From CAVQZC01 sp963718315 (GTDB taxonomy: Bacteria > Actinomycetota > Thermoleophilia > Gaiellales > JAICJC01), in the NCBI GenBank assembly GCA_963718315.1, contig CAVQZC010000005.1, positions 1 through 64,000 on the forward strand: a stretch of 64,000 bases of DNA. Reading direction: 5' to 3'. The position numbers were made by a program, and so were the translations under genes. Below the pieces are notes generated by a model. It worked only from the letters and a program-made list of their open reading frames with translations. It was not told the origin of the DNA and did no database searches. This document shows positions 48,212 through 56,030 of this stretch, in pieces (the first letter of the stretch is position 1; the number at the start of each line of letters is the position of its first letter).

Positions 48212-49203
48212 ACCGATCCTCGAGGCCCGCTCGGTGACCGTGGACTTCGCCCATCGGGGGCGCAAGGCGGGCCACCTCCGGGCGGTCGACCACGTCAGCT
48301 TCAGCGTGTCTGCGGGTGAGCGACTCGGCATCGTGGGCGAGTCGGGGTCGGGCAAGTCGACGCTCTGCAAGAGCCTGGCGGGGGTCTACAAGCCATCCTC
48401 GGGCGAGGTGCTGTTCCAGGGCGAGACGCTCCCGGCGAAGCGGTCGCCCGAGCTGCGCCGGGCGATCCAGATCGTCTTCCAGGATCCGTACACGTCGCTC
48501 AACCCGCGGCTCCGTATCGGGAAGGTGCTGGCGGAGGCCGTCGAGGCCGGCGGCCGCCAGGGCGGTGACCCGGAGCAGCAGGTGCGGGAGCTGCTGGCCA
48601 CCGTGGGGCTCCCGGCCGTTGCCGCCTCGGTACGCCCGTCGAAGCTCTCGGGCGGCCAGCGGCAGCGGGTCGCCATCGCCAGGGCGCTGGCGGTCGAGCC
48701 GACCGTTGTCCTCGCCGACGAGGTCACCTCCGCGCTCGACGTGTCGGTGCAGGCCGTGATCGTGAACCTGCTCGCGCGGCTGGCCGGCGAGCACGACCTG
48801 ACGCTGGTCTTCGTCACCCACAACCTTCAGGTGGTGCGGGCGCTCTGCAACCGGATCTGCGTCATGCACGCCGGGCGGATCGTGGAGAGCGCGCCGACGG
48901 CGACCCTGTTCGCCGCGCCCAAGCACCCCTACACGCTGGCGCTGCTGGCAGCCGCACCGCGGTTGCACCCGCGGGAGGGGGCGGAGGACGCCGCCGCGAA
49001 GCCCGCGGCACCCCCGGTCGCCGCCGAGGGATGCGCCTACCGGCTGCGCTGCCCGCTGGCGCGGGCCAAGTGCGCCGAGGAGGTGCCGCCGCTGGTGCGT
49101 ACCGACGGTCGAGACCTCGCTTCACGACGTGGCCTGCCACGCCGTCGCCGAGGGCTGGGAAGGTGCTGCCGAGCCGGCCAGTTCAACCAGGGGAGAGCCA
49201 TGA
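48204..49203 (+). pseudogene. ABC transporter ATPase (DppF/OppF type), frameshifted near its 3' end
   Basis: About 333 residues. Walker A GIVGESGSGKSTLCKSLAGV, signature SKLSGGQRQRVAIARALAVE, Walker B VVLADEVTSALDV and His switch VFVTHNLQVVRALC are complete, as is the oligopeptide-type tail up to CPLARAKCAEEVPPLVRTD. A one-base shift near 49105 follows: the alternative frame reads TVETSLHDVACHAVAEGWEG and ends at TGA 49201-49203, which overlaps ATG 49200 of the aminotransferase (ATGA). Without this correction the reading frame runs into the aminotransferase and mimics a 710-residue fusion. Starts with GTG 48204 within the previous gene. Sequence error or a very recent mutation; the ATPase core is intact. 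Confidence 0.8.
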
Positions 49204-50336
49204 ATCTCGATCAGTTCCGGGCCGCGTTTCCGATCAACCAGGAGCGCGCCTACCTGTTCTCCGGCGCCATGACGCCGGCGTGTGACCGCACGCAGACGGC
49301 GCTCCAGGAGTGGGCGCGGCTGTGGGAGTCCCGCCCGCTGGTCGCCTACGACGCATGCTTCGGGCAGATCGCCGAGCTGCGGGCGGCGATCGCAGACCTG
49401 TTCGGGATCACGCACACCCGCGTTTCGCTTGCAGACAACACCTCTCGTGCGTCCAACACGGCGATCCGGCTGCTCACCTGCCCGGCCGGCTCGAACGTCG
49501 TCTTCGACGAGACCACCTACCCGTCCAGCCGCTACCCCTGGATAACCCTGACTGATGCGACGCCCCGGGTCGTCACTCGCGAGCCCGGCGAGAGCCACAC
49601 CGACGCCGTCATCAGGGGTATCGACGACGACACGGTCGCCGTGTCGGTCTCACACGTCGCGCCGCTGACCGGCGTCCGCCATCAGCTGCGGCCGATCGCG
49701 GATGCCGCGCACCGGCACGGGGCGGCGCTGATCGTCGACGTCGCCCAGACGGCGGGCGTCGTGCCGATCGACCTCGACGCAGAGGGCGTGGACATGGCCG
49801 TGGGGACGACCATGAAGTGGCTGCTGGGCCCGCCGGGCGTCGGGTTCCTCTGCGTCCGCCGCGAGTACCTCGAAGGGACGCCCGCGCTCGACCTGGGCTA
49901 CATGGCCGTCGAGGTCGAAGGCGAGTCCTGGCCGCAGGCGACGCTCCCGCCGCTGTGGCCCGACAGCCGCAAGTTCGAGCTGGGCATGCCCAGCCTGCCC
50001 GTGCTGACACCGGCGGTTGCCGGGATCAGGCTGCTGCTGGAGGTCGGGCTGGAGGCGATCGACAAGCATGTCGCCGGGCTCGTCACGCGCTGCATGGAGG
50101 GCCTCACCGACCTCGGTATCCCCGTCCGCACGCCTTCCGACCCGGCGCAGCGTGCCGGCGTCATCGCCTTCGACCTGCCGGAGGCGTATGAGCTGGCGGC
50201 GTACCTGGCCGATGTCGGTGTAGACGTCGGCGGCTACGACTTCGGGCTCGGGCGGATCGATCCGCACGGGTTCAACACGGTCGGCGACATCGATCGGTGT
50301 CTGGCGGGCATCCGGGAGTTCACCTCCCGCGGCTGA
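49200..50336 (+). CDS. Class V aminotransferase-fold PLP enzyme
   Basis: Protein of 378 residues. The cofactor Asp is in ALIVDVAQTAGVVPIDLDAE and the PLP Lys in MAVGTTMKWLLGPPGVGFLC, as in cysteine desulfurase / isopenicillin-N epimerase / serine-glyoxylate aminotransferase relatives. N-terminus FPINQERAYLFSGAMTPACD is of the epimerase-like subgroup. Activity may be transamination, elimination or epimerisation of an amino acid. GGGGAGA precedes ATG 49200, which overlaps the DppF-type stop. As the last gene of the transport operon it probably acts first on the imported compound. The convergent SDR gene ends 21 bp away. Confidence 0.85.
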   Translation: MNLDQFRAAFPINQERAYLFSGAMTPACDRTQTALQEWARLWESRPLVAYDACFGQIAELRAAIADLFGITHTRVSLADNTSRASNTAIRLLTCPAGSNVVFDETTYPSSRYPWITLTDATPRVVTREPGESHTDAVIRGIDDDTVAVSVSHVAPLTGVRHQLRPIADAAHRHGAALIVDVAQTAGVVPIDLDAEGVDMAVGTTMKWLLGPPGVGFLCVRREYLEGTPALDLGYMAVEVEGESWPQATLPPLWPDSRKFELGMPSLPVLTPAVAGIRLLLEVGLEAIDKHVAGLVTRCMEGLTDLGIPVRTPSDPAQRAGVIAFDLPEAYELAAYLADVGVDVGGYDFGLGRIDPHGFNTVGDIDRCLAGIREFTSRG

Positions 50337-50357
50337 GGCACCGTCGAATGGCGATCC

Positions 50358-51134
50358 CTAGGCCTGGGGAAGGTAGGCAGCCTCGGCCAGCTCGACGATC
50401 GTCGGGCTCACCCCGGCCGTTGCGCCGCCGTCGAGGACAATCGCCTGACCACTGATTACCGGGCAGTCGTCCGCGACCAGGAAATGCATCGCCGCTGCCA
50501 CCTCCTCAGGCTCGATGAGGTTCCTGACGCCTGCCATCGATCCCAAGACCGCCACCTCAGACGCTCCGTTTCCTTGCGCAGCCAACTGAGGCGTATTGAC
50601 GCTGCTCGGGCATACGCAGTTCACTCTGATCCCTCGCGAACCGAGCTCCAACGCGGCAATCTTGGTCAGGCCGACGATCGCGAACTTCGACGCGCCGTAT
50701 GCGCCACACGTCGGGTACCCCATCACCCCCAGGATCGATGCCGTGTTCACGATGGCGCTGCCGGGAGGCATGTACTCGGCGGCGTGCTTCATGCCGAACA
50801 CGGCGCCCATCGTGTTGACGTGGAACGCGTCGTCGAACTCCGACGAGTCGGCGTCGCTGAGAAGAGCGGCCGTACCGATTCCGGCGTTGTTCAGGCATAT
50901 GTCGATCTTCCCGCCGATGCCCGCAGCCGTCGCCATCAGTTCGCGGACGTCGGCCTCGACCGAAACGTCCGCCTTGACGTAGTGCCCGTGCAGGGCAGTG
51001 GCAGACTCGGTTGCGTCGGCGATATCGGCCAGTACGACCGTTGCACCCGCAGCCGAGAATCGCCGGGCTGCGGCCAGGCCGATACCCGATGCCCCGCCGG
51101 TGATCACTGCGACTTTGTCGGTTAACTCGAACAC
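50358..51134 (-). CDS. Short-chain dehydrogenase/reductase, copy 1
   Basis: Protein of 258 residues. The cofactor loop VAVITGGASGIGLAAARRFS, NNAG (ICLNNAGIGTAAL), the catalytic Ser in SAIVNTASILGVMGY, and the YxxxK motif in CGAYGASKFAIVGLTK are all intact. VVLADIAD after beta-2 (Asp) suggests NAD(H) preference. It lies 61 bp downstream of the amino acid permease gene on the same strand and could be cotranscribed. Substrate unknown. The base composition of this gene and the next looks somewhat less GC-rich than the surrounding genes. Confidence 0.88.
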   Translation of the reverse strand: MFELTDKVAVITGGASGIGLAAARRFSAAGATVVLADIADATESATALHGHYVKADVSVEADVRELMATAAGIGGKIDICLNNAGIGTAALLSDADSSEFDDAFHVNTMGAVFGMKHAAEYMPPGSAIVNTASILGVMGYPTCGAYGASKFAIVGLTKIAALELGSRGIRVNCVCPSSVNTPQLAAQGNGASEVAVLGSMAGVRNLIEPEEVAAAMHFLVADDCPVISGQAIVLDGGATAGVSPTIVELAEAAYLPQA

Positions 51135-51195
51135 CTAGACCCTCCAATCCGCGATGGGCGTCACTGCCGACTTCGACTCGTTGGGTTCCGGCGCT

Positions 51196-52677
51196 TCACA
51201 CCGGGAAGTCCACCGCCGGCTCAGCGGCCGGATCGAGCTCGCGAGCCGTGTCCTCGTCGACGGATATCCCGGCGAACGCAGTCGAGCCGCGCGCACGCAT
51301 CACCAGGTACACGACAACGGAAAGGGCGGCCGACCCGAGGAAGATCCACGCGAAGACGTTGACGGGATACTTGGGGAACGGGTGGAGATAGGTATACATG
51401 CCGTAACACATGATGCCGCCGCCCACGAGACTGCACACGATCCCGGCGATGCCCTTGGGATTCAGCTTCCACAAGAATATGATGGCCGCGACGCAGGTGA
51501 CTACGTACATGACGATGACGCCGTACCCGGAGAGGGCGGCGAGATCCCCGTAGGCATTCAGTGGAGTGAGCTTCCAGATGGCGATAACGACCATCGTCCC
51601 GACGTTGACCGACAGGAACGTGAGGATCCCTGCGACTGGAGTGTGGTGCTTGCGACTGACCCACAGAAGCCACTTGCCAGGGACGCCCTCTCGGGGCAAG
51701 GTGTACAACATCCGCGAGCCCGCGTTGAAGAGTGCGATGTTGTTCGCAACGACTGCCAGCACCAGGCCGCCACTGACGATGTACGAGTACCAGCCAATGC
51801 CATCGAGGTGCGCCAGGTCCCCTAGGGCGTTCGAGCTGCTGGCGAGGTCGAGGTTGGATCCGGAGAAGCCGAGGACGGTGACGTACTGCGTGAGCGCCAG
51901 GAACAGGCCAGCGACGATGACGCTGCCAATCACGGCGAGCGGAATGTTCTTTCGGCCGGCGACCGCCTCCTGGCCGAGCACAGTGGCGGACTCGAACCCT
52001 CCGAACGCAAAGACCACCAGCACGATGCCACTCATCAGGGTCTGAAATCCGATGCCTCCCGAGTGGAACTGCGAGTGGTCGATGAGGCCGTGTTTGAACA
52101 GCGTGATGATGAGCAGGAGAATGATGACACCGCCGGTGAGCAGCTCGATGCCGAGAAGTATCTCGACCGATATTCTGATGCCGGCGTACGCCACCCATGC
52201 CGCGAACACGGACGTGAGGATCGCGAAAGTGACGATGAGTCCGTTCGATTGCGACACGCCGAAGGCATGAAGGTTGAGGAAGTTCATGATGAAGATTCCG
52301 GCTCCCAACGCCACCACCGGCGCGGCCACGATCAGCCACAGCAGCGCGCCGTAGGCTGTAAAGAACCCCGCGGCCGAACCGCCCGCTTTGCCGGCGATTG
52401 GGTACAGGCCGCCCGTGGTCAGGAAGCGGCGGGCCAGCAACACGATTGCGTAGGCGACGCAGCAGAGCGCCGCAGTGCCGATCAGCCATGTGATCCATCC
52501 CAGCGGGCCCACGATGCCGAAGACCACCCCCACGATGATGCCCGCCCCGGCGCTTGGGCCTATGAGGCCGACCGATTGGGCCATGCTGCCGAGAAGGTGG
52601 ACACTGCCGCCCTTCTCCGGAGTCAGCCGAGCCTCGTTCGACGGGGTTTCTGGACTGACCGAGCTTGACCCATGCAT
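51196..52677 (-). CDS. APC-family amino acid permease
   Basis: Protein of 493 residues with about twelve to thirteen TM helices. The N-terminal signature GSMAQSVGLIGPSAGAGIIV, TM3 SAAGFFTAYGALLWLIVAAP, and VFAFGGFESATVLGQEAVAG (the conserved FxGFE of TM6) are clear. It imports an amino acid or related compound by proton symport or exchange. ATG 52677 is preceded by AGAGGTG at suitable spacing. A promoter TTGACC/TAGCGT (52778-52773 and 52755-52750) and a palindrome at 52796-52809 lie upstream, between this gene and the response regulator gene. Confidence 0.88.
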   Translation of the reverse strand: MHGSSSVSPETPSNEARLTPEKGGSVHLLGSMAQSVGLIGPSAGAGIIVGVVFGIVGPLGWITWLIGTAALCCVAYAIVLLARRFLTTGGLYPIAGKAGGSAAGFFTAYGALLWLIVAAPVVALGAGIFIMNFLNLHAFGVSQSNGLIVTFAILTSVFAAWVAYAGIRISVEILLGIELLTGGVIILLLIITLFKHGLIDHSQFHSGGIGFQTLMSGIVLVVFAFGGFESATVLGQEAVAGRKNIPLAVIGSVIVAGLFLALTQYVTVLGFSGSNLDLASSSNALGDLAHLDGIGWYSYIVSGGLVLAVVANNIALFNAGSRMLYTLPREGVPGKWLLWVSRKHHTPVAGILTFLSVNVGTMVVIAIWKLTPLNAYGDLAALSGYGVIVMYVVTCVAAIIFLWKLNPKGIAGIVCSLVGGGIMCYGMYTYLHPFPKYPVNVFAWIFLGSAALSVVVYLVMRARGSTAFAGISVDEDTARELDPAAEPAVDFPV

Positions 52678-52749
52678 GTGATCACCTCTTCTGGGGCGCC
52701 GAGTCGCGCGGGGGCTCACCGTGGATGTGTCCGGCGTCGTGGGGCGCGA

Positions 52750-52778
52750 ACGCTAACAGCGGACTACAGATGGGTCAA
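52750..52778 (-). promoter_or_regulatory. Promoter of the amino acid permease gene
   Basis: On the minus strand TTGACC (52778-52773) and TAGCGT (52755-52750) are 17 nt apart, predicting transcription from about 52743, 66 nt before the start codon. Confidence 0.45.
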
Positions 52779-52795
52779 CGCCCGTCGTCGCTCTA

Positions 52796-52809
52796 TAGCC
52801 GATCGGCTA
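52796..52809. promoter_or_regulatory. Candidate response-regulator site upstream of the permease
   Basis: TAGCCGATCGGCTA is a perfect 14-bp palindrome whose centre lies about 60 bp upstream of the inferred permease transcription start, the classical position of a class I activator. The NarL-type regulator gene ends 33 bp away. A related sequence, TAGCCAACCGGCTA (12 of 14 identical), occurs 99 bp further at 52895-52908 inside that regulator gene. Confidence 0.5.
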
Positions 52810-52841
52810 GTTGTCTTGGGGGAGCCCGAAGCCCTGTTGCG

Positions 52842-53573
52842 TCATGGATGAGGAGAGTTCGGCGAAGCTCCGGAGGCGCCATCGAGCCGCCTCTTAGCCA
52901 ACCGGCTATCGGGGCCGGCGTCTCGTCCCTCAGGCGTCGAAGAAAAGAGGTCGGTCGTGACGGCGTACAGCGCGAGGTCCACCCTCCGGCGCAGGCCGAA
53001 GCGCCGCAGTAGCCGTGCGATGTCGAGCTTGACCGTGTGAACGCTGTAGTTGAGCGAGGCTGCAATCTCAGCATTGGTCCTGCCGCGTACCACCAGCTCG
53101 ACCACGTCCCGTTCGCGGCTGGTGATTGGGAGACGGTGCCCAGGCCCCGTGCCGGAGTTAGGCCGGCCCAGGAGGGCCTGTTCAACCAGCTGGGGGTCGT
53201 AGAAGGAACCGCGGTCGACGCACATCCGGATCGCGTTCGGCAGTTCGCGGGTCGATGCGTCCTTGAGAACGTATCCGTCTGCGCCCATCTGGACCGCGGC
53301 GTGCAGCAGCCCTGCATCGCCGTAGCCGCTGAAGATCATGATCCGCAGCGTCTGATGCTCGTTCCGCACAGTGCGACAAACGTCGAGGCTGTCCTGGTCG
53401 CCAAACCTCAAGTCGAGCAGCAAGACGTCGGGCTGGGTGTCGGACACTAACCCGCTGACCGAGCTGAGATCCGCCGTCGCACCGCACAGGACGATGTCGT
53501 CAGTCCTTGCGGCCATCGCCGCCACGCCGTCCAGCACGACGCTGTGATCGTCCGCTGCGAAGATTCGGATCAC
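52842..53573 (-). CDS. NarL/FixJ-type response regulator
   Basis: Protein of 243 residues. Receiver: acidic pair in RIFAADDHSVVLDGVAAM, acceptor Asp in DVLLLDLRFGDQDS, Lys in GYVLKDASTRELP. HTH: LPITSRERDVVELVVRGRTN, AEIAASLNYSVHTVKLDIAR. The last 35 residues (STPEGRDAGPDSRLAKRRLD) are disordered. It overlaps the histidine kinase gene by ATGA and is its cognate partner. The palindrome at 52796-52809 is the likely DNA target. Confidence 0.9.
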   Translation of the reverse strand: MIRIFAADDHSVVLDGVAAMAARTDDIVLCGATADLSSVSGLVSDTQPDVLLLDLRFGDQDSLDVCRTVRNEHQTLRIMIFSGYGDAGLLHAAVQMGADGYVLKDASTRELPNAIRMCVDRGSFYDPQLVEQALLGRPNSGTGPGHRLPITSRERDVVELVVRGRTNAEIAASLNYSVHTVKLDIARLLRRFGLRRRVDLALYAVTTDLFSSTPEGRDAGPDSRLAKRRLDGASGASPNSPHP

Positions 53574-55234
53574 TCGGTGCCCGTCCTGTCGACCAGGAGC
53601 GGCAGACGAGCCTCGACACGCACCCCACCGCCGGCATCTGACCGCACAGTCACCGTGCCGCCGACCTCGTGGGCCGCCGCGCGCATCCGGAACAGCCCGA
53701 GATGCGTTGGGCCGATTTCAGACCCCGGCCCCAGCATGCCCGATCCGAACCCGATTCCATCATCGCTGACCCGGAGGACCACGCCGTCGCGTAGGACGGC
53801 GATCGAGATGGCGACGAGGTTGCCACCCGAGTGGCGCTCGGCGTTCTCGATGGCTTCCTCGCCGATGATCATCAGCGGGTACGCGATCTCACCGGCCAGG
53901 ACGGACGAAGCCGACGCACCGTGAACTTCCACCTTGCGCACAAGGCGCTGCCGAGACCCGACGGTCTTGAAGGCCTCGATCACCTCGCCCAAGGTCACTA
54001 TATGGCTCTCCGCGCCCCCAGCTGAGAACTCGGCGACAGCCGCTCGGAAGTCCCGTAGACAGGTTGACGTCGTATCGGCGATCCCGTCGAGTACCGCCGC
54101 GAGTTCCGGATCGTCGGCCATATCCCGGCAGGCCTCCAGGCCGTAACCGATCTCGACCAGCGACCGGACGACCGTTTCATGTAGCGCGTATGCGAGGTCA
54201 TCGCGGTCTCGCTGGCGTTCCGCGATCCGACGGCGGTGATCTTGCCGGACACGGCGCAGGCGAATACCCAGGACCTCCACAAGCTCCTCGAGGAGCTCGG
54301 TGTCGGTCGGGGTGAATGCGGTTGGCATACGGTTCGCCACGTAGAGCACCCCAGCCACCAAACCGTCGATCACGATCGGCGCGCACATCACGGATTCGAA
54401 TCCCTCTTTAGCCGCCTCGCGGAGAGTCGGATTGAGTAGCCGCCTGTCGTGCGCGTAGTCCGCAACCCAAACCGCTCGGCCTTCGGCACACGCGATGCCG
54501 GCGAGTCCTTCACCGCTCACGACGCGCAGATCGCCGAACGCGTTCGTTCTCATGTTCACAGACGCGCGGAACTGAAACGCTTCACCGGTGTCATCGGAGA
54601 TCGAGACGTAACACGCGGACGTCTCGAGTACCTCGCGTGTCACGAGCACTACTTCACGGAGAAACCGGCTGAGATCTCCAGAGTGGTCATCCGCCTCGGT
54701 CAGTCGTCGCGTGGCCGACGCCAGCTCGCGTTCCAGACGGGCGGCTCCGCGGAGTCCGCTGATCCGGTACGCGGTTCGCACCTCCGCAATACATTCTCGC
54801 GCACGGTCCTCAAACTCTTGAGGGGGCAGATCCGTTGGTCCACTGACCACGAGCCACGTCAGGTGCGGAGGGCCTTCTACCAGGAGCACCATCGCATCGA
54901 CGAGGAGGAGCTCCGCGACCCGCAGGCACGACCTCAGACGCAGGTCGGAATATCGCCTGGCCGGTACGCCTTCCAGCCGAGGATCCGCCGTCAAGACCTC
55001 GTTGGGGATGACTTCGCCGCTGACCGAATCTCCGCTGCAACCCAGTAGGTGAACGCCCTGGGCGGACAACGAGCGAAGGAGCAACGCTGCGTCGCACCCA
55101 AGCGCGCGGCGGACCGATGCGAGCTCCTGCTCGACTTCGCCGCGTATCTCCCTGGAGCCACCGCCGTCGAAGTGCTCGAAACCTCTCCGCGGTCTCTGCT
55201 GTGTGATCGTGCCACCGGACGTGTTCGTCGTCAC
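53570..55234 (-). CDS. Soluble GAF-domain histidine kinase (NarL-partner type)
   Basis: Protein of 554 residues without TM helices. A first sensory part (about 20-190; YSDLRLRSCLRVAELLLVDA) is followed by a GAF domain (about 210-370; VSISDDTGEAFQFRAS, RVVSGEGLAGIACAEGRAVW, MCAPIVIDGLVAGVLYVANR). A HisKA_3-like helix has the candidate His in DDLAYALHETVVRSL, and the HATPase domain has EEAIENAERHSGGN (N box) and VSDDGIGFGSG (G box). GTG 55234 lies 4 nt after the SDR stop, so it probably belongs to the gntR-led operon; an upstream extension would overlap SDR. It likely senses a cytoplasmic metabolite of the pathway. Confidence 0.82.
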   Translation of the reverse strand: MTTNTSGGTITQQRPRRGFEHFDGGGSREIRGEVEQELASVRRALGCDAALLLRSLSAQGVHLLGCSGDSVSGEVIPNEVLTADPRLEGVPARRYSDLRLRSCLRVAELLLVDAMVLLVEGPPHLTWLVVSGPTDLPPQEFEDRARECIAEVRTAYRISGLRGAARLERELASATRRLTEADDHSGDLSRFLREVVLVTREVLETSACYVSISDDTGEAFQFRASVNMRTNAFGDLRVVSGEGLAGIACAEGRAVWVADYAHDRRLLNPTLREAAKEGFESVMCAPIVIDGLVAGVLYVANRMPTAFTPTDTELLEELVEVLGIRLRRVRQDHRRRIAERQRDRDDLAYALHETVVRSLVEIGYGLEACRDMADDPELAAVLDGIADTTSTCLRDFRAAVAEFSAGGAESHIVTLGEVIEAFKTVGSRQRLVRKVEVHGASASSVLAGEIAYPLMIIGEEAIENAERHSGGNLVAISIAVLRDGVVLRVSDDGIGFGSGMLGPGSEIGPTHLGLFRMRAAAHEVGGTVTVRSDAGGGVRVEARLPLLVDRTGTE

Positions 55235-55238
55235 AGCC

Positions 55239-56030
55239 TCACGCTCCGTCGCGGAGGTTCTCGGGCAGAATCTGGCCGCCGTCAACCACGATCGTCTGGC
55301 CTGTGATGTAGGAAGCGTCCTCGGAGCAGAGGAAGAGATGGGCCGCCGCGATCTCGTCTGGCGTCGCGACCCGGCCCAGCGGGATCAGCTCGCCCTGCGC
55401 GGCCAGGTCGTCCTCCGACACGATGCTCAGGACGCCCTCGCTGCGGACGGTGCCGGGCTCGACGCCGTTGACCGTGATGCCGAGCGGCGCCAGCTCGACC
55501 GCAGCGTTGCGGATGAAGCCGTTCACGCCCGCCTTCGAGGCCGCGTAGTGCGTAAGCCCGGCCAGCGCGACCCGGGGGCCGGTGATCGACGAGGTGACGG
55601 TGATCCTCCCGCCGCCCTGGGTGCGCATGGGCGGGATGCAGGCGCGGACGGTCAGGAAGAGGCTCTTCAGGTTGGTGTCCAGCACCCGGTCCCACAGCTC
55701 CTCGCTCATGTCCTCGAGCGGGGATGAGGGATAGATCCCGGCGTTGTGGGTGAGGACGTCCACCAGCCCGTACTGCTCAAGGACGCCGGCGACCATCGAC
55801 GCCACTGCCGCTGCGTCGCTGACGTCGACGTGGCTTGGCGTCGCCTCGCCGCCGGCGGCGGTCAGCGCCTCTGCGGTCGCCAGGGCGGCGTCGAGATCGC
55901 GGTCGGCAACAACGACGCGGGCGCCCTCGGCCGCGTAGCGGCCGGCGATGGCGGCTCCGATCCCGCGGGCGGCGCCGGTGACGATCGCGACCCGGCCCTC
56001 CAGCCGGGCGCTACCAGGTTGGGACGGCAT
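55239..56030 (-). CDS. Short-chain dehydrogenase/reductase, copy 2
   Basis: Protein of 263 residues. Cofactor loop VAIVTGAARGIGAAIAGRYA, Asp in VVVADRDLDAAL (NAD preference), THNAGIYPSSPLED, catalytic Ser in ITVTSSITGPRVAL, and YxxxK in THYAASKAGVNGFI. The C-terminus SYITGQTIVVDGGQI is standard. ATG 56030 lies 20 bp inside the upstream PLP-enzyme gene, supporting coupling. Only moderately similar to SDR copy 1. Substrate unknown, probably a hydroxy intermediate. Confidence 0.9.
   Translation of the reverse strand: MPSQPGSARLEGRVAIVTGAARGIGAAIAGRYAAEGARVVVADRDLDAALATAEALTAAGGEATPSHVDVSDAAAVASMVAGVLEQYGLVDVLTHNAGIYPSSPLEDMSEELWDRVLDTNLKSLFLTVRACIPPMRTQGGGRITVTSSITGPRVALAGLTHYAASKAGVNGFIRNAAVELAPLGITVNGVEPGTVRSEGVLSIVSEDDLAAQGELIPLGRVATPDEIAAAHLFLCSEDASYITGQTIVVDGGQILPENLRDGA

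Noticed and set aside
48204..50336. A 710-residue ABC ATPase-aminotransferase fusion protein
   Set aside because: The true ATPase end and an ATGA junction with its own ribosome binding site exist in the other frame, so one base change explains it.
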